A stretch of DNA of 64,000 nt from Ladona fulva (GCA_000376725.2 KZ308307.1:2313226-2377225), one strand, 5' to 3'; counted from the first letter of the stretch, positions 1 to 13,879 are shown. The notes: generated by a model from the letters alone, not told the origin. Program-made: numbers and translations.

Positions 1-1714
1 CTTCATTTCTATCTCTAAGTTTTCCAACTACGTTTCTCTAAGTTTTGCTGTAACTAGTAAACATACATATTTTCCTCTCATGGGATTTACGTGAAGATGC
101 TCACCATCCCATCAAATCTTTCCTAGTCCGTATGATTTGCTTGTCATTTATGACAAAAACTGTCGTTGCTTATCAATCTCCTTTCCTTCTTCTTAGGGTA
201 TCGTAATTACTGATATGAAAGAATTTGGGTTTCAAATGGATATCCTGAATAAATTGGTGAATATAAAATGCCTTTGATTTTTTTCTCGTCCTATTTGTTA
301 CGGATTATCGACTATGAAATATTTCATCGCATCAAGGTTACGTATTTATGAGAATATTTTCGAATTATTTTTGACTATTCTTTAAAAAATATTTTCAAGT
401 TTGTATGAAGATTATTTAACCTATAGTGATTACGAGTACTTTGGGTCTTTTCACAGTTAAGGCGAGGCAATTCTGAAAAAAACTGAAGCCGTAGACCGAG
501 GTTCATTTTTGGTAGTCGAATTATATTTAAAGGATATGCATCAGGTTTCGGCGCTATTGGAATACATTGAAAATCATGCTATATAAAAATAAAGAGAGAT
601 AAAAACGTATCACCAACTTCCAAGTTGCTGTGCAGTTTTTATTGCAATAGAACGTCGTCATAAGCCATATGATTGCTTTGAGGAGAACGTACTTCTCAGG
701 ACGGGAGTTCTGTGCCCCATATATCTGTTGAATGAATTTCAAGAATTTTTTCCCTACAAAACTTCACTCAAGAATCTCGCGAGGGTTATTTTATGGTCCA
801 GCCTCGAAGAGATGATGCCGAATGATTTAAAGATATTTCTTGCCCGCCGTTCGTTTATATCTGATGTTACCATATTCATATTGAGCACGAAATTGCTTCC
901 TCTTCGTTTCAATCGAGCGGTATTTTACTCTCCGTTAGATAGTGCATCAGGTGCATTACCCCATATACGAACCATTCTCGCCAACGAACACGTTTCTTGT
1001 AACTCTGGTGGGAAAAATAAAGAAGATTCGCGTTTAATGATATCAGAGACTTTCTCGGTCTGGAAAGAGGTAAATCTCGGGCCAAACGGTCTGCAGAGGT
1101 AATAAACGTCGATGGAGCTCATAAAAATGAGTCATCTTTATTCTTTAAACCTATCCACTCATACTTTTTATATTATAGGAGCCAACGTTCGTGCTTGAAG
1201 AAAGAGAATGGTAGGAGTGAACAGATTCTGTCCACTGTGTCTGAGGTGTCGTTTCTCGCCACACCGATCTCCTACAACTTATTCCTTTTCTTTTCGTGTA
1301 GGAGAAGATATTACTATTGCTGTAGAGAAAATCTCTCGTCTCCTTTACCTTAGGTCATCATAACTTTCCCTCTTCTACTTCTTCATTTTCTGCACCGACG
1401 GTCTTTCCTCGCCTGCTCTCCTTCTGTGTTATATTTAGCCACATCATTGCTGTTATTATCGCCTCGTCTTCATCTCCCTTACGCCGTTTCGTTTTCCACT
1501 TTTCTCAGATTCCCTCTCTTATCGTTTCTTGTCTTTCATCTCCAGCTGTGGAGACTTCTCCTTTTTCGAATGTTCGTAATTACACGTCGTACTTCGGCAG
1601 CGAAAGTAATCTAGCCCCATGGTTGCTGTCGTCCAATCTCTTCTTGTTTCCATTCATGTTCATTACTTTTTCTGTCTTCGATTTTGTACTCTACCGCTCT
1701 TTTTTTAGCTTCTA

Positions 1715-1817
1715 ATCGCTAGAAGAATAAATTGTGATTTTGTAAGTAATCGAAGAGTTTTGACTAGAAAGGTTATGTTTTTATTTATGCGTTGTGTCTA
1801 GAAGTAGCGCTGATTTA
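1715..1817 (+). repeat. Dispersed repeat, copy A
   Basis: About 103 bp that matches the reverse complement of 7507-7609. Shared blocks include AGAAGAATAAA, ATCGAAGAGTTTT, TTATTTAT.CGTTGT and AGAAGTAGCGCTGATTTA. The two copies look roughly 75-80% identical by eye and are unrelated on either side, so this is an old transposon-derived repeat rather than a local duplication. Confidence 0.7.
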
Positions 1818-4204
1818 CATTGCTGTACTACACTACACACGTTATTGTAATGAGGTAAATATTTCACCTTTGTTGGAAACTGATATCTTCACTATATATG
1901 GTTAAAATTTTTTTCATTAACCTTAGTTTCATGACAAAGAATTGATGTATTCACAAGTGATGAGAAAGTAGCTTCGAAAACAACCAAACCCGACACTGCG
2001 ATGTTGATCTCTACATTATAGAGAATCTATCATCGCCACTTTTCTGGATTGTTGTAAAAAGTTTTATAAAATAAAAAAAAATGTTTTCTAAATTTTTTAT
2101 ACCGTTGCAATATTTTTGTAACAATTAACTCTCGTAACGTAAGTTATGAGACGAAAAGTTTTGTAAAGAACGTGATATATATCGAAACAAATCGTAACGA
2201 AAATGTGGACACGCGAAGCAAATGTGGTGTTGGAAATATTCCGAATACTACTCGGAAGAGATACCAATTTTTGTTGTTTCCCTTTTCTGGCAGACTTCAT
2301 TCGAATTTCTCCTAATTTTCATACGATGGCTGTGGTCTTTCTTTCCTCATCTCTACCACTAACTTACTTTCTCCCTATTCTCTTATTTCTCACTCTGGCT
2401 TGCCATCTTCATTACGTCGAACATTTTTCACCGCGCATTTATCTTTTTACCATACGATTCAAGAGTTAGCTTCGAGATAGTTCGCGAGAGCAGCTTTGGT
2501 CTCTCAACGAGCTGGTTTTTTCTCCAGATAACACTCCTGTCTTCATATTTCTTTCCTATTGCTGTGCCAGATTGCCGTGAGAAGGAGATTCGCGGAAAAA
2601 AGAACCCCAGTCCCTCAGTCTCCACAAGCGGGAATAAAATTGCGTTGAACCTCGTATGAGAAGTCGAGGTTTTTCAGTGAACCGTTTTTTCATCTTGGCT
2701 CGTACACAAACAGGCTCCTTCCTAGCTCCTCAAATTCTTTCTTTTCGGATCGCTGCTTAATTAATTTCAGCGAGGCGTAATTTCGGATTAGGGAAGACGG
2801 ATGGGTTAATTTTTCCTCTTTTTAGTCGGATTTAATTCACCCTCAAGGAAGGACGAAGAGAGAACTGCGGGATTTTAAAAAAAATTTCCGATGATGCCGA
2901 ATTAAACCTTTTCATCGGAGTTATTAAATATTCCGTCCACGAAGAGCGTTCTAGGAAATTTCGCCCTCGAGGAAATATCGTTGCAAATATTATGTTTTCT
3001 CGCCTCTGGGACAGTATGAAATACTTTATTTCTGCGATTTACGATAGATGCTCCACTTGAATTGGTGTTTGAGAATTTATTTTCTTGAATCGTTCTCTTC
3101 CTTTTGGAAAGATTATGGATGAGTGACTTGCCATTGTAATTGGAAAAGGTTTTTTTGGAAAACTGGTAGCGTCTCAGGAATGTTACATGACCTCAGATGT
3201 GAATCTATAGAAGAGAGGAGGAAAGTAAAACAGGATTTTCTTGCGTTTTCCGGATAATAATTTGAATGGAGAGGCAAGTTTTGAAAAGAAATTGTGGAAC
3301 CAAATTTCTTCGGAAGAGGTTTTCGTAACCTCTTAATCACGCTTAAGCCGTAAAAAAATCAAATATCGCTGAGCACTATTTTCTAATTAGAGGAATCGCG
3401 GGGCGAAAGAATTGGATTTTGATCCTCTTTATGTCCTTTCTTAAGTATAAGAAATCTTTTAAGAAGATTCTTCTTTAATTTTGCTTTAAGAAGGCTTTTG
3501 TAAGTTTAAATAGTTGCGATAATTTGGAAATCCAAAATTCGAGAATGTTACGAAATTTCCTGGTAGATTGTTGCACGGCACGGACTATGCGTCCCCTTGG
3601 ACCGTCGCAGTAGCCGGGATCCTGAAAACTCCTGCATTATTCACCCTTTATTTTACAATTGTAGAAATGAAAATGTTGTTAGTTATTTTTTCTTACAAAT
3701 GTACGGTTATTTTCATTATTCTGATTCCCAAAAAGTTGTAAATAACTGTTTCTTATTTATTCTTATTTAACTGTAGATTGAGATTTTAACTGCGATTGAG
3801 CTACCAAATTTCAGTACGTAACTACGGCGGAAAATCGTAATAAATAGCAAGCACTTCAGAATCGATTTTCCTTCTAGTACTATGGCTAACTATTACTACT
3901 GACAATACTATTTTCCGATACTATGTTCCTGTAATAAAATCGCGCTTTTCTGTAGAGACTAGACTGCTATTAAGTAATAGAGCAATTTCGTTTTGCACTG
4001 CAGTTAATCTGACTAAAGCCGTTAATTTGGTGGCACCCGAACTCGTCATTCTGCTCCAATTCCCGGTGAATCGACCTGTTGGAATTCTCTGTTTTAGTGT
4101 TATTAGCAGAGAAAAAATACTACGCTATCAATATCTGTAAATATTTTATTTTTTGGACTGACTTTCTTAAGTCATAGTAACTTAACAGATTTAGTGAATT
4201 TTAA

Positions 4205-4257
4205 TTCGCAAGGAAAAACGGACGTGAAAAATATTTCATGTCCGTTTTCCCTTTGAA
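4205..4257. repeat. Hairpin (inverted repeat)
   Basis: GAAAAACGGACGTGAAA at 4213-4229 faces TTTCATGTCCGTTTTCC after a 4-nt loop. The one difference in the inner arms is a G-T pair, and a looser outer stem extends it. It is a near-palindrome, perhaps the remnant of a foldback element. No flanking gene is present. Confidence 0.6.
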
Positions 4258-5775
4258 CTTTTTCTAGGTGCCCGCCTTCACGTGCAAAGTTAACTTGACC
4301 CTTAGCCCTAAATTAAAATTTTTAGTTTTGTCTCTCTTGCGGAAAATTGTATGCAAGACCTTCGTTTTAAATGGCCCTCGATTAATTACAATCTCAACAA
4401 ATAAAACATTTAATTCGTGTATGTTCCATAATAAAGTAAAATATATCGCTAAATCGAGAAATTCGTTCAAAATACTTGTCGTCGCTTACCATGTCTTCAT
4501 TAAAATTTGAAAATACAGGATAAATTGGATTCGTATTGCTTCCATTGTAGTTTTTCTCTCACATTTGATTCGAAACTATTTGTAGGAATAGATTTTTTTA
4601 GGGAATACTCCGTAATTAATAATTTTAACGGCTTACTCTGGCATTCGTTAGCTCTGATTTATTACGCAGAGTTAGGAAAGGGTTTCCGTATAAATCACGC
4701 GAAGAATGTTTTGAAAATTTCTTGTCCTTGAATTCGCAGTGTAATTTAAGTCACTTTTCATTAATCGCCCGTATTTTCATTATCCCGACGCCCTAGCAAA
4801 CTACTCCATGTATCAAACTCTCAGTTTTAATCCAAAATGTCAGAGAGAAATGTATTAAACTCCTATAAAACAGTTGAGCTTTTGGCTTCGTAGAACATTT
4901 AAACTCCACGCGGGATCCTCGCGCAATCGACATTTTCATTAATATGTTTAACCTTTCATAAGTGTAAACCGAAGTTGTTTATTTTCCTGCTCAGCAGACG
5001 GTTCTTGTCCAAACTTTTTCGACATTTAAACGCTGACGTTCCGCCTGAATGCGAATGTTTCGGTCTTTCGTTTGGAGAGTTGTTATAAAAATGTTCGGTT
5101 TATTTATCTTTCTCGTTAAAATTATTATTCGAATAGAAAACAAAGGCTTTTTTCCTCTTCTCATGTCATCATCGCGATAATTTCGTTTGCCAGAAATGAA
5201 TCGCTTTGTGTCATGGAGTCGTTCCCATCTCTAATTATTCCTCAGTGGTTTCTCCTCATTTGAAAAGGTAAGCATCGCTCTCATACACTCCCTAGATATG
5301 TTCTTTCTGCTTATTTTTCTCCATTTTCAGCTGTTTTATTCTACCAAGAGTATATTTCGAAGTTTTCCATCAGCTTTGTTAAACTGATTTGAAATAGTAT
5401 TCACCCAAATGATCAGGGGGTCGCACAATTAATGCCGAGTTAAATTTCGGATGAGATCGACAAGAATTATTCGAAGTTAAAGTAGTAATTAATCTAAAGA
5501 ATAGTTCGAATAAGAATTTAATGTTGATTGAATGATAATATAAGGTAACCATTTATATGCATTACCAGCATAATGACATAATGCGGATATTTCTCGAGTG
5601 ATATATGCATGATGAACTATACATCAATAGACCAATTTTGTTGGAAAATTGATTGGCTTGCATTACAAACGAAAACGATAAGCTGGTGCTTCTTGCTTAA
5701 GGGTGGTGTATTCAAATTGTACTGAAAAGTATTCCAGCGAAATTTAGAAAGAAAATTTTACGGTTCAAGAATCTC

Positions 5776-5860
5776 ACCCAAAGACGTGTTGCCCAAAAGT
5801 CTAATAGCCCAAAAACAATCCACACGGGAATTTTCGCTCTGAGACATCTCGCCTAAAGAT
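5776..5860 (-). repeat. Degenerate tandem repeat, left block
   Basis: Repeated CCCAAAAGTC / CCCAAAGACG / GCCTAAAGATT motifs, that is TTTGGGC-GAAAAGTC-like units on the minus strand. The same motif family appears in the opposite orientation at 6208-6386. Confidence 0.5.
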
Positions 5861-6207
5861 TTTACTCGACAGTCGGACAATCCATGAGAATTTTCAACTG
5901 ATGTATGTTTTTTAAATTAGTTTATGCATTATCTGGTCTCTATGCGAAAGAAATAAAGTATGTGGGCGATGAAAAACAACTTTACGTAAAGTTCCTATGT
6001 ATTCTCTAAATGACCTTGCTTCGAGCCTGGGACGCTTCTGAAGATAAGAGGTAACTCATTAACTATAAACCTGAACACTTCTTTTATGAAGTAGCTCATA
6101 CAAAGGGTTTTGGGATTCCAAATGAAAATGCGCCCAGTTTCAAAGTTTTCCATAATAGAATTTCGGAGATGATTAAAAACCCTCTTTGAAATTACACTAG
6201 AGAAAAC

Positions 6208-6386
6208 ATCCTTTGGTGAAATATCTCTTGGGTGAACTGGCTGTTTTAGGAAAAAGTCTTGGACATATGACCCTGGGTGTTTTTGCGAGGGACGCATTTG
6301 GGCAAACTGGCTTATGAGGGAAACAGACATCTTTGGGTGAAAAGTCTCTTGGACCAACTGTCCTTTGGTAAAAAGTCCTGGAACCA
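6208..6386 (+). repeat. Degenerate tandem repeat, right block
   Basis: Several units such as CTTTGGTGAAATATCTCTTG, TTTGGGTGAAAAGTCTCTTG and CTTTGGTAAAAAGTCCTGG, spaced irregularly. They are inverted relative to 5776-5860, leaving about 350 bp between the blocks. The arrangement suits the subterminal repeats of a decayed DNA transposon. The open frames across it reflect the repeats and are not genes. Confidence 0.5.
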
Positions 6387-7506
6387 TTATAGTAATCAAA
6401 GCAAATAAAACAAATACCTTTGGTGATCCTGCCATACGCCTCTGGCGGCTCAAGGGGCATAAATCAAAAACAAATCTATTTTTATACTTTTCGAGGACGT
6501 GAAACAATGCGTCGCTCCGTTGGAAAAGTTCCGTCCCGCTCTCCTCTGCCCAAGAATCCAGCTGTTTTCACTTGGTGCACAGAATTTCCCGAGATAGAGG
6601 TAAATGTGTTGAGGGGTACGCTTAAGTGGGATGGGGCGAGTGGTTATTGTTCCCCTTTGTAATTGTGCCTCGTCTTCATTACGATGGATGCGCTTGGATG
6701 GCCGAAGTGAGTGCTCCGCGGAGGGATTGCGGGATTGGGAGTCGAATAAATAGAAACAAATGAAGACGAAGCTGGCGATCTCCTCTTCCGCCCATTTGTC
6801 CTCCATAAAATGTGCACACGTGTCTGAGAGTCTCGTTCACATCTCGCTCGTACGCCGACTTTTGTTTCGCGCGAATTTCATCGCATGTTTGTTTTCGTCG
6901 CCTCCTTCCGCTCCCTTCTGCTTTGGAAGTGAAGAGTAGTTTTGCTTTTTGTTCTAGTTCTCGAATCTCCCACACTCCACGAGGAGATTCTGTAGAATTC
7001 GTTCCGCTAATGCTTTCTTTTTTGCTCGTTTAGTTTCAATACGCTTCTATAGGCGTAATTCGTGCTGGAAACGCGCTCTCAAAGGGGTTAGCCCGAGGCA
7101 TGGTCGTATCGTTCGCGTGTTTCCTTGACGCGTGTTATTTTCGCGAGGTTACATTGTGGCGCGACGCAAATGTTGAAAGGTTGACCTCCATGTGGGAAAA
7201 AATATGCGAAGAAATTTTGTAGCTTTGATCGCACTAGTCTTGCTGGCACGTTACTCTTCCTTGAATGCTCACTAGAAATAGATTTCGTTCTGAATAAGTA
7301 ATCGGAAAAACTTTGAGGTTTAAATCATTGTATTTTTTAAAGATTAAGCTATTTCTGAATTTCTCACCCTTTTCTTAATGGGTCTTTTTATATTTATAAA
7401 TAATTTTGAGAGTGCGAGGGATTTTTATTTGATCGTCTTAAAAGGAATTTAGTTTTTCTTGAATTTCTCGTATTTAAGTAGACATGATCATTTCTACAAA
7501 TATGCA

Positions 7507-7609
7507 CTAAATCAGCGCTACTTCTGGAAACAACGTATAAATAAGAACGTAATCATGCAAGTTAAAACTCTTCGATAACTCAGAAAGCACCTTTTATTCT
7601 TCTGGCGAT
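7507..7609 (-). repeat. Dispersed repeat, copy B (inverted)
   Basis: Reverse-strand partner of 1715-1817. It contains TAAATCAGCGCTACTTCTGG and AAAACTCTTCGATAACTC. The pair could form a long inverted repeat with a 5.7-kb spacer, but divergence and distance argue for two independent insertions. Confidence 0.7.
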
Positions 7610-9715
7610 ACCGCACCTCTCCTATCTGCAGTTTCTAAAATTATAATATTATCCTTCGTATACCATAAAAGTTGAACTTAATCGCACAAAACTTTAAAGT
7701 CTATATCCATAATTGTCTCCGATAACACATTCTTCAGATATTTTCATTCGCGGTAGTTTTCTACAGAAATAAATCCGCAACTTCTGCACCGCTCGGAATT
7801 CGGCATTCTCGTTTTGCATAAACCCTGGAGGATCTTGAAAGTCCGATTCTGCTGTGTACATTCATAAATAACCGTTTTCATTGTTCGCAAATAATCACAG
7901 AGAGCTAACTTTGCGAGGCACACGAAGCGCTCATCTCTGTGGCTTTATTATTCATCACCTATAATGCAACTGTTGCGCGTTAGTTATTTATCTCCAATCC
8001 TGTTTTTCGTAAGTGCTCCTATGCATTATTCTCGACTTCTCTTAAGCAGCCAACTTCTTTTACAAAATCGTTCCATCAAAAAATTAAAATTTCCTTTTTT
8101 GCACGTTTCTATTGTTTAATATTCCTTATTGCGTGTAATTTTTTCTAATCGATATTAGAATAATGATTAGCACATTTTCTGGAATAAAAAAGTCTGTTTG
8201 CAACGTATTCATTCCGGTTTGGACTTCAACTCCTCAAGCTAAGCATAGCTATTAGTAGTCTTGGAGAAGGGATGAGGCTAACTAAGCAATATGAGGAATG
8301 AGGAAGTTTTCCTTCGCTTTTTCACTAAGAGAATATCTTGAGTGGAAAAATCTTTGAAAGTACAGCCCGATGGTCAGTGAATTTTTTTGTAACATTCAAT
8401 AAGTAGGACCAGGATGTATGTCATTATTCAGAATCAGTTATACCTTATTAACTATGATTTTATTACCGCCATGAGCAAGAATGAGACAAGTGTAATTGAA
8501 GGATTCAATTTTCTGTATCCCTTACCAAATGAAAAATTGGTGGTAGACCGAGCAAAATCAACCTTGCTACAAAATTTAGCAAGTTTCAATCTCTTTCAGC
8601 CATACTTTTGTTTGATTGCATTTAGGAAACTATGATTCCATCTTCAGTAATTATATGGAATTGATATTGGTGAGTTGGTGCCGTACGTTTAAATCCCTGT
8701 TGTCGGAAGTGAAGTCTCTTAGCAATAATAACAATGGGGAGGAAGGGATTGGGTCGCCGTCACTGATAATAGTATTACACAAGTTAAAAATCACGTCTAA
8801 AAGAGTTTGAACCTTTACTACATTAAATGAAAAATATTCCATTAATTGAGAGTAGATAGCAGAATCAGATTGGGGGATATCGCTAAAAACGTAATGGAAA
8901 AAAGAAAGTAAGGGAAAGATAACGAAGGACTTAAATTCTTTGATAGGCTTAAGGCTTGATCAGCTCTTTAGAAATAAAAGGAAAAGCGTCAGGAAGAGAA
9001 TTTAGGCTCCTGAACCTTTTGAAAGATGAAAGACGTATGTCAAGACAAGAAGGACCTGTTGACGGAATCAAACAGCCAATAATCTCGGGTATCTTCAACA
9101 TGCTAGATTTATGAATAGGTTACTCTTGTGGAAGACCCATCTTACTTGTGAACCTAAAAATCGCTAACGCAGGAAAATACAGCGATGTAAAATTCTGAAA
9201 AGCCCAAGGACATTTTTTCAAACGACTAGGAGCTCGGAGATCCGTTTCCTGCTCGCGTCTAATCCTCTATATTTTGCCTCTTTATCTCGCAAAATTCAAC
9301 TCCGCCGGCTCATCCCGTCCTCTTTCTCTAGCTCCTGAGGCAGCCTCCTAATGGATTACTTCCCCCACTCTGCCAATTAAAGTTTCCCAGGGCGACGTTC
9401 CCTAATCGCAATCCTGGCTTCCACAAGAGAGAAAGATTGGGCGTCGGGTTGGATCCCGAAACCCTTACTACTTGAAAAACCTCCCACCCCCGTCTCACTT
9501 CCCTCCGAACCTTTGTTACACAACCCGCCTCCGGTTCCCTCGGACGGAGCCGCGGGGAGGAGCGGCACCGAGTTACCGGGAACCTCAAGTCATTAGCGAG
9601 AGTCAGGATGAGTTTTGTGTAAAACTCTTAACCCGGCCTGTTTTAGCCGAAAACTCGTGAGGAAAATCTTTTTTTTTTAGTCGCGGAGATATTATTATGG
9701 GTCCTTTATCGCAGC

Positions 9716-10483
9716 TAGGGTTGCCAACTGAAAGCTCTTCGCAAGCCGAAGACGTTGGTGTGCACCCTGGAGAATCTGAGCCGGCTACATTTTTATCCTC
9801 GGTTAGGAAGTTTTAGCTGATGTTCCAAAAAAAATATCTCAGGGTACCCATTTCAATTGCGCAAAACTATGAAATTAACAAAATTTTGGCTTACGGAAAA
9901 TTAGAATTTATAACACCCTTGCAATACCGGCAATTATGTGATCAACCGGCATGATTTAATACATTAACACGCGAGAGTTATATGGTTTCATATAATGTTT
10001 GGCAGGGTTCGGATGGGTTGGTGAGTTGGGTTTAAAAACTTATTTAAATAAACTAAGAATGATAAGGTAAACAGTTTTGTAGTTCTCCACTAGAGAGGTA
10101 GATCACTCGCTGGAATGAAAAGGATCCGATGTATCACGTATTCAAAGGGCACCTTATTTTCAAAAGCAATCTTTTTCTTATAATTAAATTTACCTTGATA
10201 TAGGGTAGACAAGAGCAATTGAAGTGGAGTTTGGAATATTTTGACCGAGATTTTTATTTTTTGTTAAATAAAGGGAGCGTAAAATTTGGATTTATTAATT
10301 CGGGTCAAAATGCTCCGAGAGAACTCTGTGTGGATACGGATGGAATAGCTACGCAAAAGAGATCTTTAAAATCATTTCTTCTCACCTGGCAGTGGCCCGG
10401 AGAAATTGATCTGAACCTCAGAGCCCGGAGATGCATTGTTTTACCGGAGTTTCCGGGTAAAAATGCCTCAGTTGGCAACTCTA
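9716..10483. mobile_element. Non-autonomous hAT-type DNA transposon
   Basis: The ends are TAGGGTTGCCAACTGA and TCAGTTGGCAACTCTA, terminal inverted repeats with 15 of 16 matching. The element is 768 bp. It is bounded by 8-bp target duplications ATCGCAGC (9708-9715) and ATCGCAGA (10484-10491), 7 of 8 matching, which is the duplication length of hAT elements. No transposase is encoded. The open frame at 10219-10542 runs across its right end and is therefore not a gene. Confidence 0.75.
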
Positions 10484-11104
10484 ATCGCAGATTCTATCTC
10501 CCGCGGAAGGCCTCGTCTCAGTTTCCGAGTTTTTTCTCTTAAGTGAGAGCGAGTTTATATTCTTCCTTGAGAGGGATGGGAAACAAATTTAATTGTGAAA
10601 AAGGGAGCGTAGTCTTATTTTTGGACCAGGAGGGCTCTTTTAGTCTTTATCGTGAGATACGTCGGAGAAAACTGTTTCGGTTGTGGATTTCCCGTGCTGT
10701 TTTTTTTTTCCTCGGTTTCCCTCGGGTACTTAACGATGTTTCCTTGTTTCCATAATGTATTGCTTGGAAGGGGAGTATGAAGAAGTAAGTGAAACCAAAT
10801 CCGAACGAGATAAGGTAAATTCCACATTTCTCAGAGTTGCAGAATTTGTATTCGTTGTTAAGTGAAATGTGTTGGGACTTAGAAGTGAAGAAACAATCGA
10901 AGATGTTAAGTGAGCTAAAGCAAAGTCGACTAATTTCTAATATCTCGGAGTCACAGACATTACGAGTAAATTTATATTTATACCTTTTAATTATATTGTT
11001 AAAAGTAAATATCTGTCCGTCCACCTATTTATATCAGAAACGGCTTGACTTAGAGATCTGAAACAAACTGCATTGTGTTTCTACGATGCTGACATCCCCA
11101 GGAA

Positions 11105-11160
11105 AACTATTCTCATCTCTGTAAAGTCCCGGATTCGAACCCAAGAGCCCATAATACGTT
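11105..11160 (-). mobile_element. SINE fragment with tRNA B box
   Basis: The reverse strand carries TTGGGTTCGAATCCGGGACT, an RNA polymerase III B box in tRNA-like context. No A box or acceptor stem pairing was found, so this is a SINE remnant rather than a tRNA gene. Confidence 0.45.
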
Positions 11161-13879
11161 TCCATAAGAGATGAACGCAAAGTACGTTTTCTTGACTTGC
11201 AGAGATTGTTCTTTATGAAATTAAATTAGAAAAAATGGTTCTACGAAATTGAGACTTGTGTCACAAGAAAGGAAAATGATCATAGAATCTTATTTTAGAC
11301 GTGAAACATTAATTTGAATTCGAAATTGAGAGAACTTTGATAAAATACACGGAACATTCGTAACATTTTTCGGAAACAACCCATCCCTTTGACGACCAAG
11401 GCAATTGTTGATCGTTGATTTCATGAGTTATCCCCTATAAATACACGGGGATAATCAGTTAGTATACTTTTACGTAAGAAATGTACGTAAAGTAGGCTTT
11501 CATGATTTGAAAACAGTAGAATAAATATTATAAATAATGGTAAGCAATATACTGAGTTATTATGATTTTACGACGGACTGTTTCTGGCTTAGGAGGACTA
11601 GATGTATACGATAATAGACATATTTTAAACTAAATTAAGTTCCGTCATGCTTGACGGGGGCGTTTACTAGTCTTTTAATAATAATATTTTTTTTAATAAT
11701 GAAAACTAACAACATTTTTAGTTCGACTCAGATTTTCTTCATATGGTCGAATGGTACTTAATTTATATCAGCATTACCTACTGAATACGGTGCAGCAGAA
11801 TTTAAACTATAACTGTAATAAGTGTAGCCGTAATCAATGACAATGACTGAAACGCGGAAATATTAAGTTCCAATGTTTTTCTCGGGGACAACATGCCTGA
11901 AATGGAATAAAGGACTACGCACTGGTTGATGATTTTTCACCACTACACCTTTACAGTTACTACCTTTCGACCTGTGGTTACAGATTTATCTATGCTCATA
12001 CATAGTATCTGCGCACCAAATATCTATTTCCCTTTTAGAATACGGTCGTGTATCGTCCGCGGAAACAAAGTGAAATTTTTAAATCCAGTATATTTATCCC
12101 TAATTTTTCTTGTAGTACCTGATCGGCCTTTGGAAGAGTAGATGCAAAGCATTTACTATAATCCATACATATTTTTTTTTAATTTATTGAGCTTAATTAA
12201 CCAAAATTTTGATCCTCTTTCCTTCGACTATTCCTTTTCTTACGTTCCATAAAATATCTCATTATTCAATCGTTTTGCTTACGTCAAATTAATATTATAA
12301 ACTGCTTATACTTTCTTTGTCATCTGACTCTCTGTTATCCGTCTTTGGTGATAAATATTTTGTCGTTTATATGCAAATTGAAGAATAATAATTTCATTGC
12401 TTCGTTATTTATACCGTTACAAAAATGAAATAATGCAAAAATATGCATCGGTATCGCGATTACACAAAGTTGTTTATCTGGGGAATTACTGTAGAGGAAA
12501 AAACGAACGTGGAAGAAAAATAACGCGGATATATTAGAGTTAATGGGTCGGATATTAAAAATCGGAAAGAGTTGCAGACATTCTCTTCATGTCATTCTCA
12601 GCTCATGACTCCTTTTCAAACTCATATTCCTCACCCTTTTGTGAATCGCACCAGCCACTGAATCCGCAAATGTTCTCATCATTTTTCCGATAGCAGCATT
12701 TCCATTAAATGAAAATGAATCTCGACCGCTGGAACCGAGCTTTGTGGTCCGTGGAGGAAAAAAAACGTAAATGTATGCGCGTTATAAAAGCCAGGAATTA
12801 TTTTCCGTTGCATCTCCATCCTTCATCTGCCCTCTTACTGCCTTTCCCTTCGCCTATTTTCCTTCGTATACGCATTTCTTCTCTCTTCTCGATACTTTCC
12901 TCTTCCGTACTCCATTCAATCCGTTTCCGATTCCCTCGATCGCTGCCTTTGCTGCATCTTTTTCCAATGTCTAACTCGATTTCCGAGTTAGGCAATTTCG
13001 ATTTCTCCCGATTCGCCGGTACGAGTTTCATTAAATGTTCCAAAGCTTCGATTCATTCGGAGAGAATGGAAGGGATTCCAAAAAACTTCCTTAGCTCTCG
13101 CAAGAAACTTCGAAATGGGTTCATTAAGCCCGGGAATTCTAATTTCTAGTTAGGGAATCGAATCCTGATCTCTTCGACAGATAATTTCGGGGAATGACGT
13201 AAGGGGCTGAGACTTCGATAGCAAGGCTTCTTCACTCAATCAGATACTTCGTATTCTTGAGGAATATGAAAATATTACCTATTATAGTAGATGAAGTGTT
13301 AATCGTCCCTGTATTGTTATTTTTAATGATTTATGAAAGATTTTCTTACGAATGTGAGGGTACAATTTTAATTTGAAAGGAAAGGATTTAACAGAGCATA
13401 AGCTGCAGAGATGTAATTGGGATAAGCAGTAAATGCAGGTTAAAAAGCCAGATATAAGAAAGTTAAAATAAAGATAATAAAGAGCTGAATTAAATACAAA
13501 AGTAAACAACAGGGTTTGGATGGTGGGTAGCATTGGGAACAGAGTGGCCACGTGGATGTTTGGAAGTAAAACGAGTCTTTAAGATGACAATATAAAGGAG
13601 TGAGAAAGGAAAGAAGCCGCCCATGGAAGAGGTTGGATGAAATTGTGTAAGACTTAGAAAAGAGCAGAGGATTATATGGTTTTGGATAAAGAGTGGTGTC
13701 AAAATATAAACAAAGACTGCGAAGCTGTAAGATTCAAAGGTAAAAAGAGAACCTACCTTTGATGTGGATCCTCCCTCTTCCGGAATGGTCCAGCGTTGCA
13801 GGGAAGCACACAGGTACCCAGGGGCACTACTATAGTATTTCGAGAGCTGTTCTCATATCTACAGTGGTTGTATCGGATT

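Noticed and set aside
5995..6507. 170-codon minus-strand frame
   Set aside because: The repeated KDF/SPKD-like residues come from degenerate DNA repeats readable in two frames.
10219..10542. 107-codon + strand frame
   Set aside because: It crosses the right terminal inverted repeat and target duplication of the hAT-type element.
12709..13149. 146-codon + strand frame and its antisense partner
   Set aside because: A pyrimidine-rich tract makes Ser/Pro/Phe- and Glu/Arg-biased frames on the two strands; no domain or splice context supports a gene.
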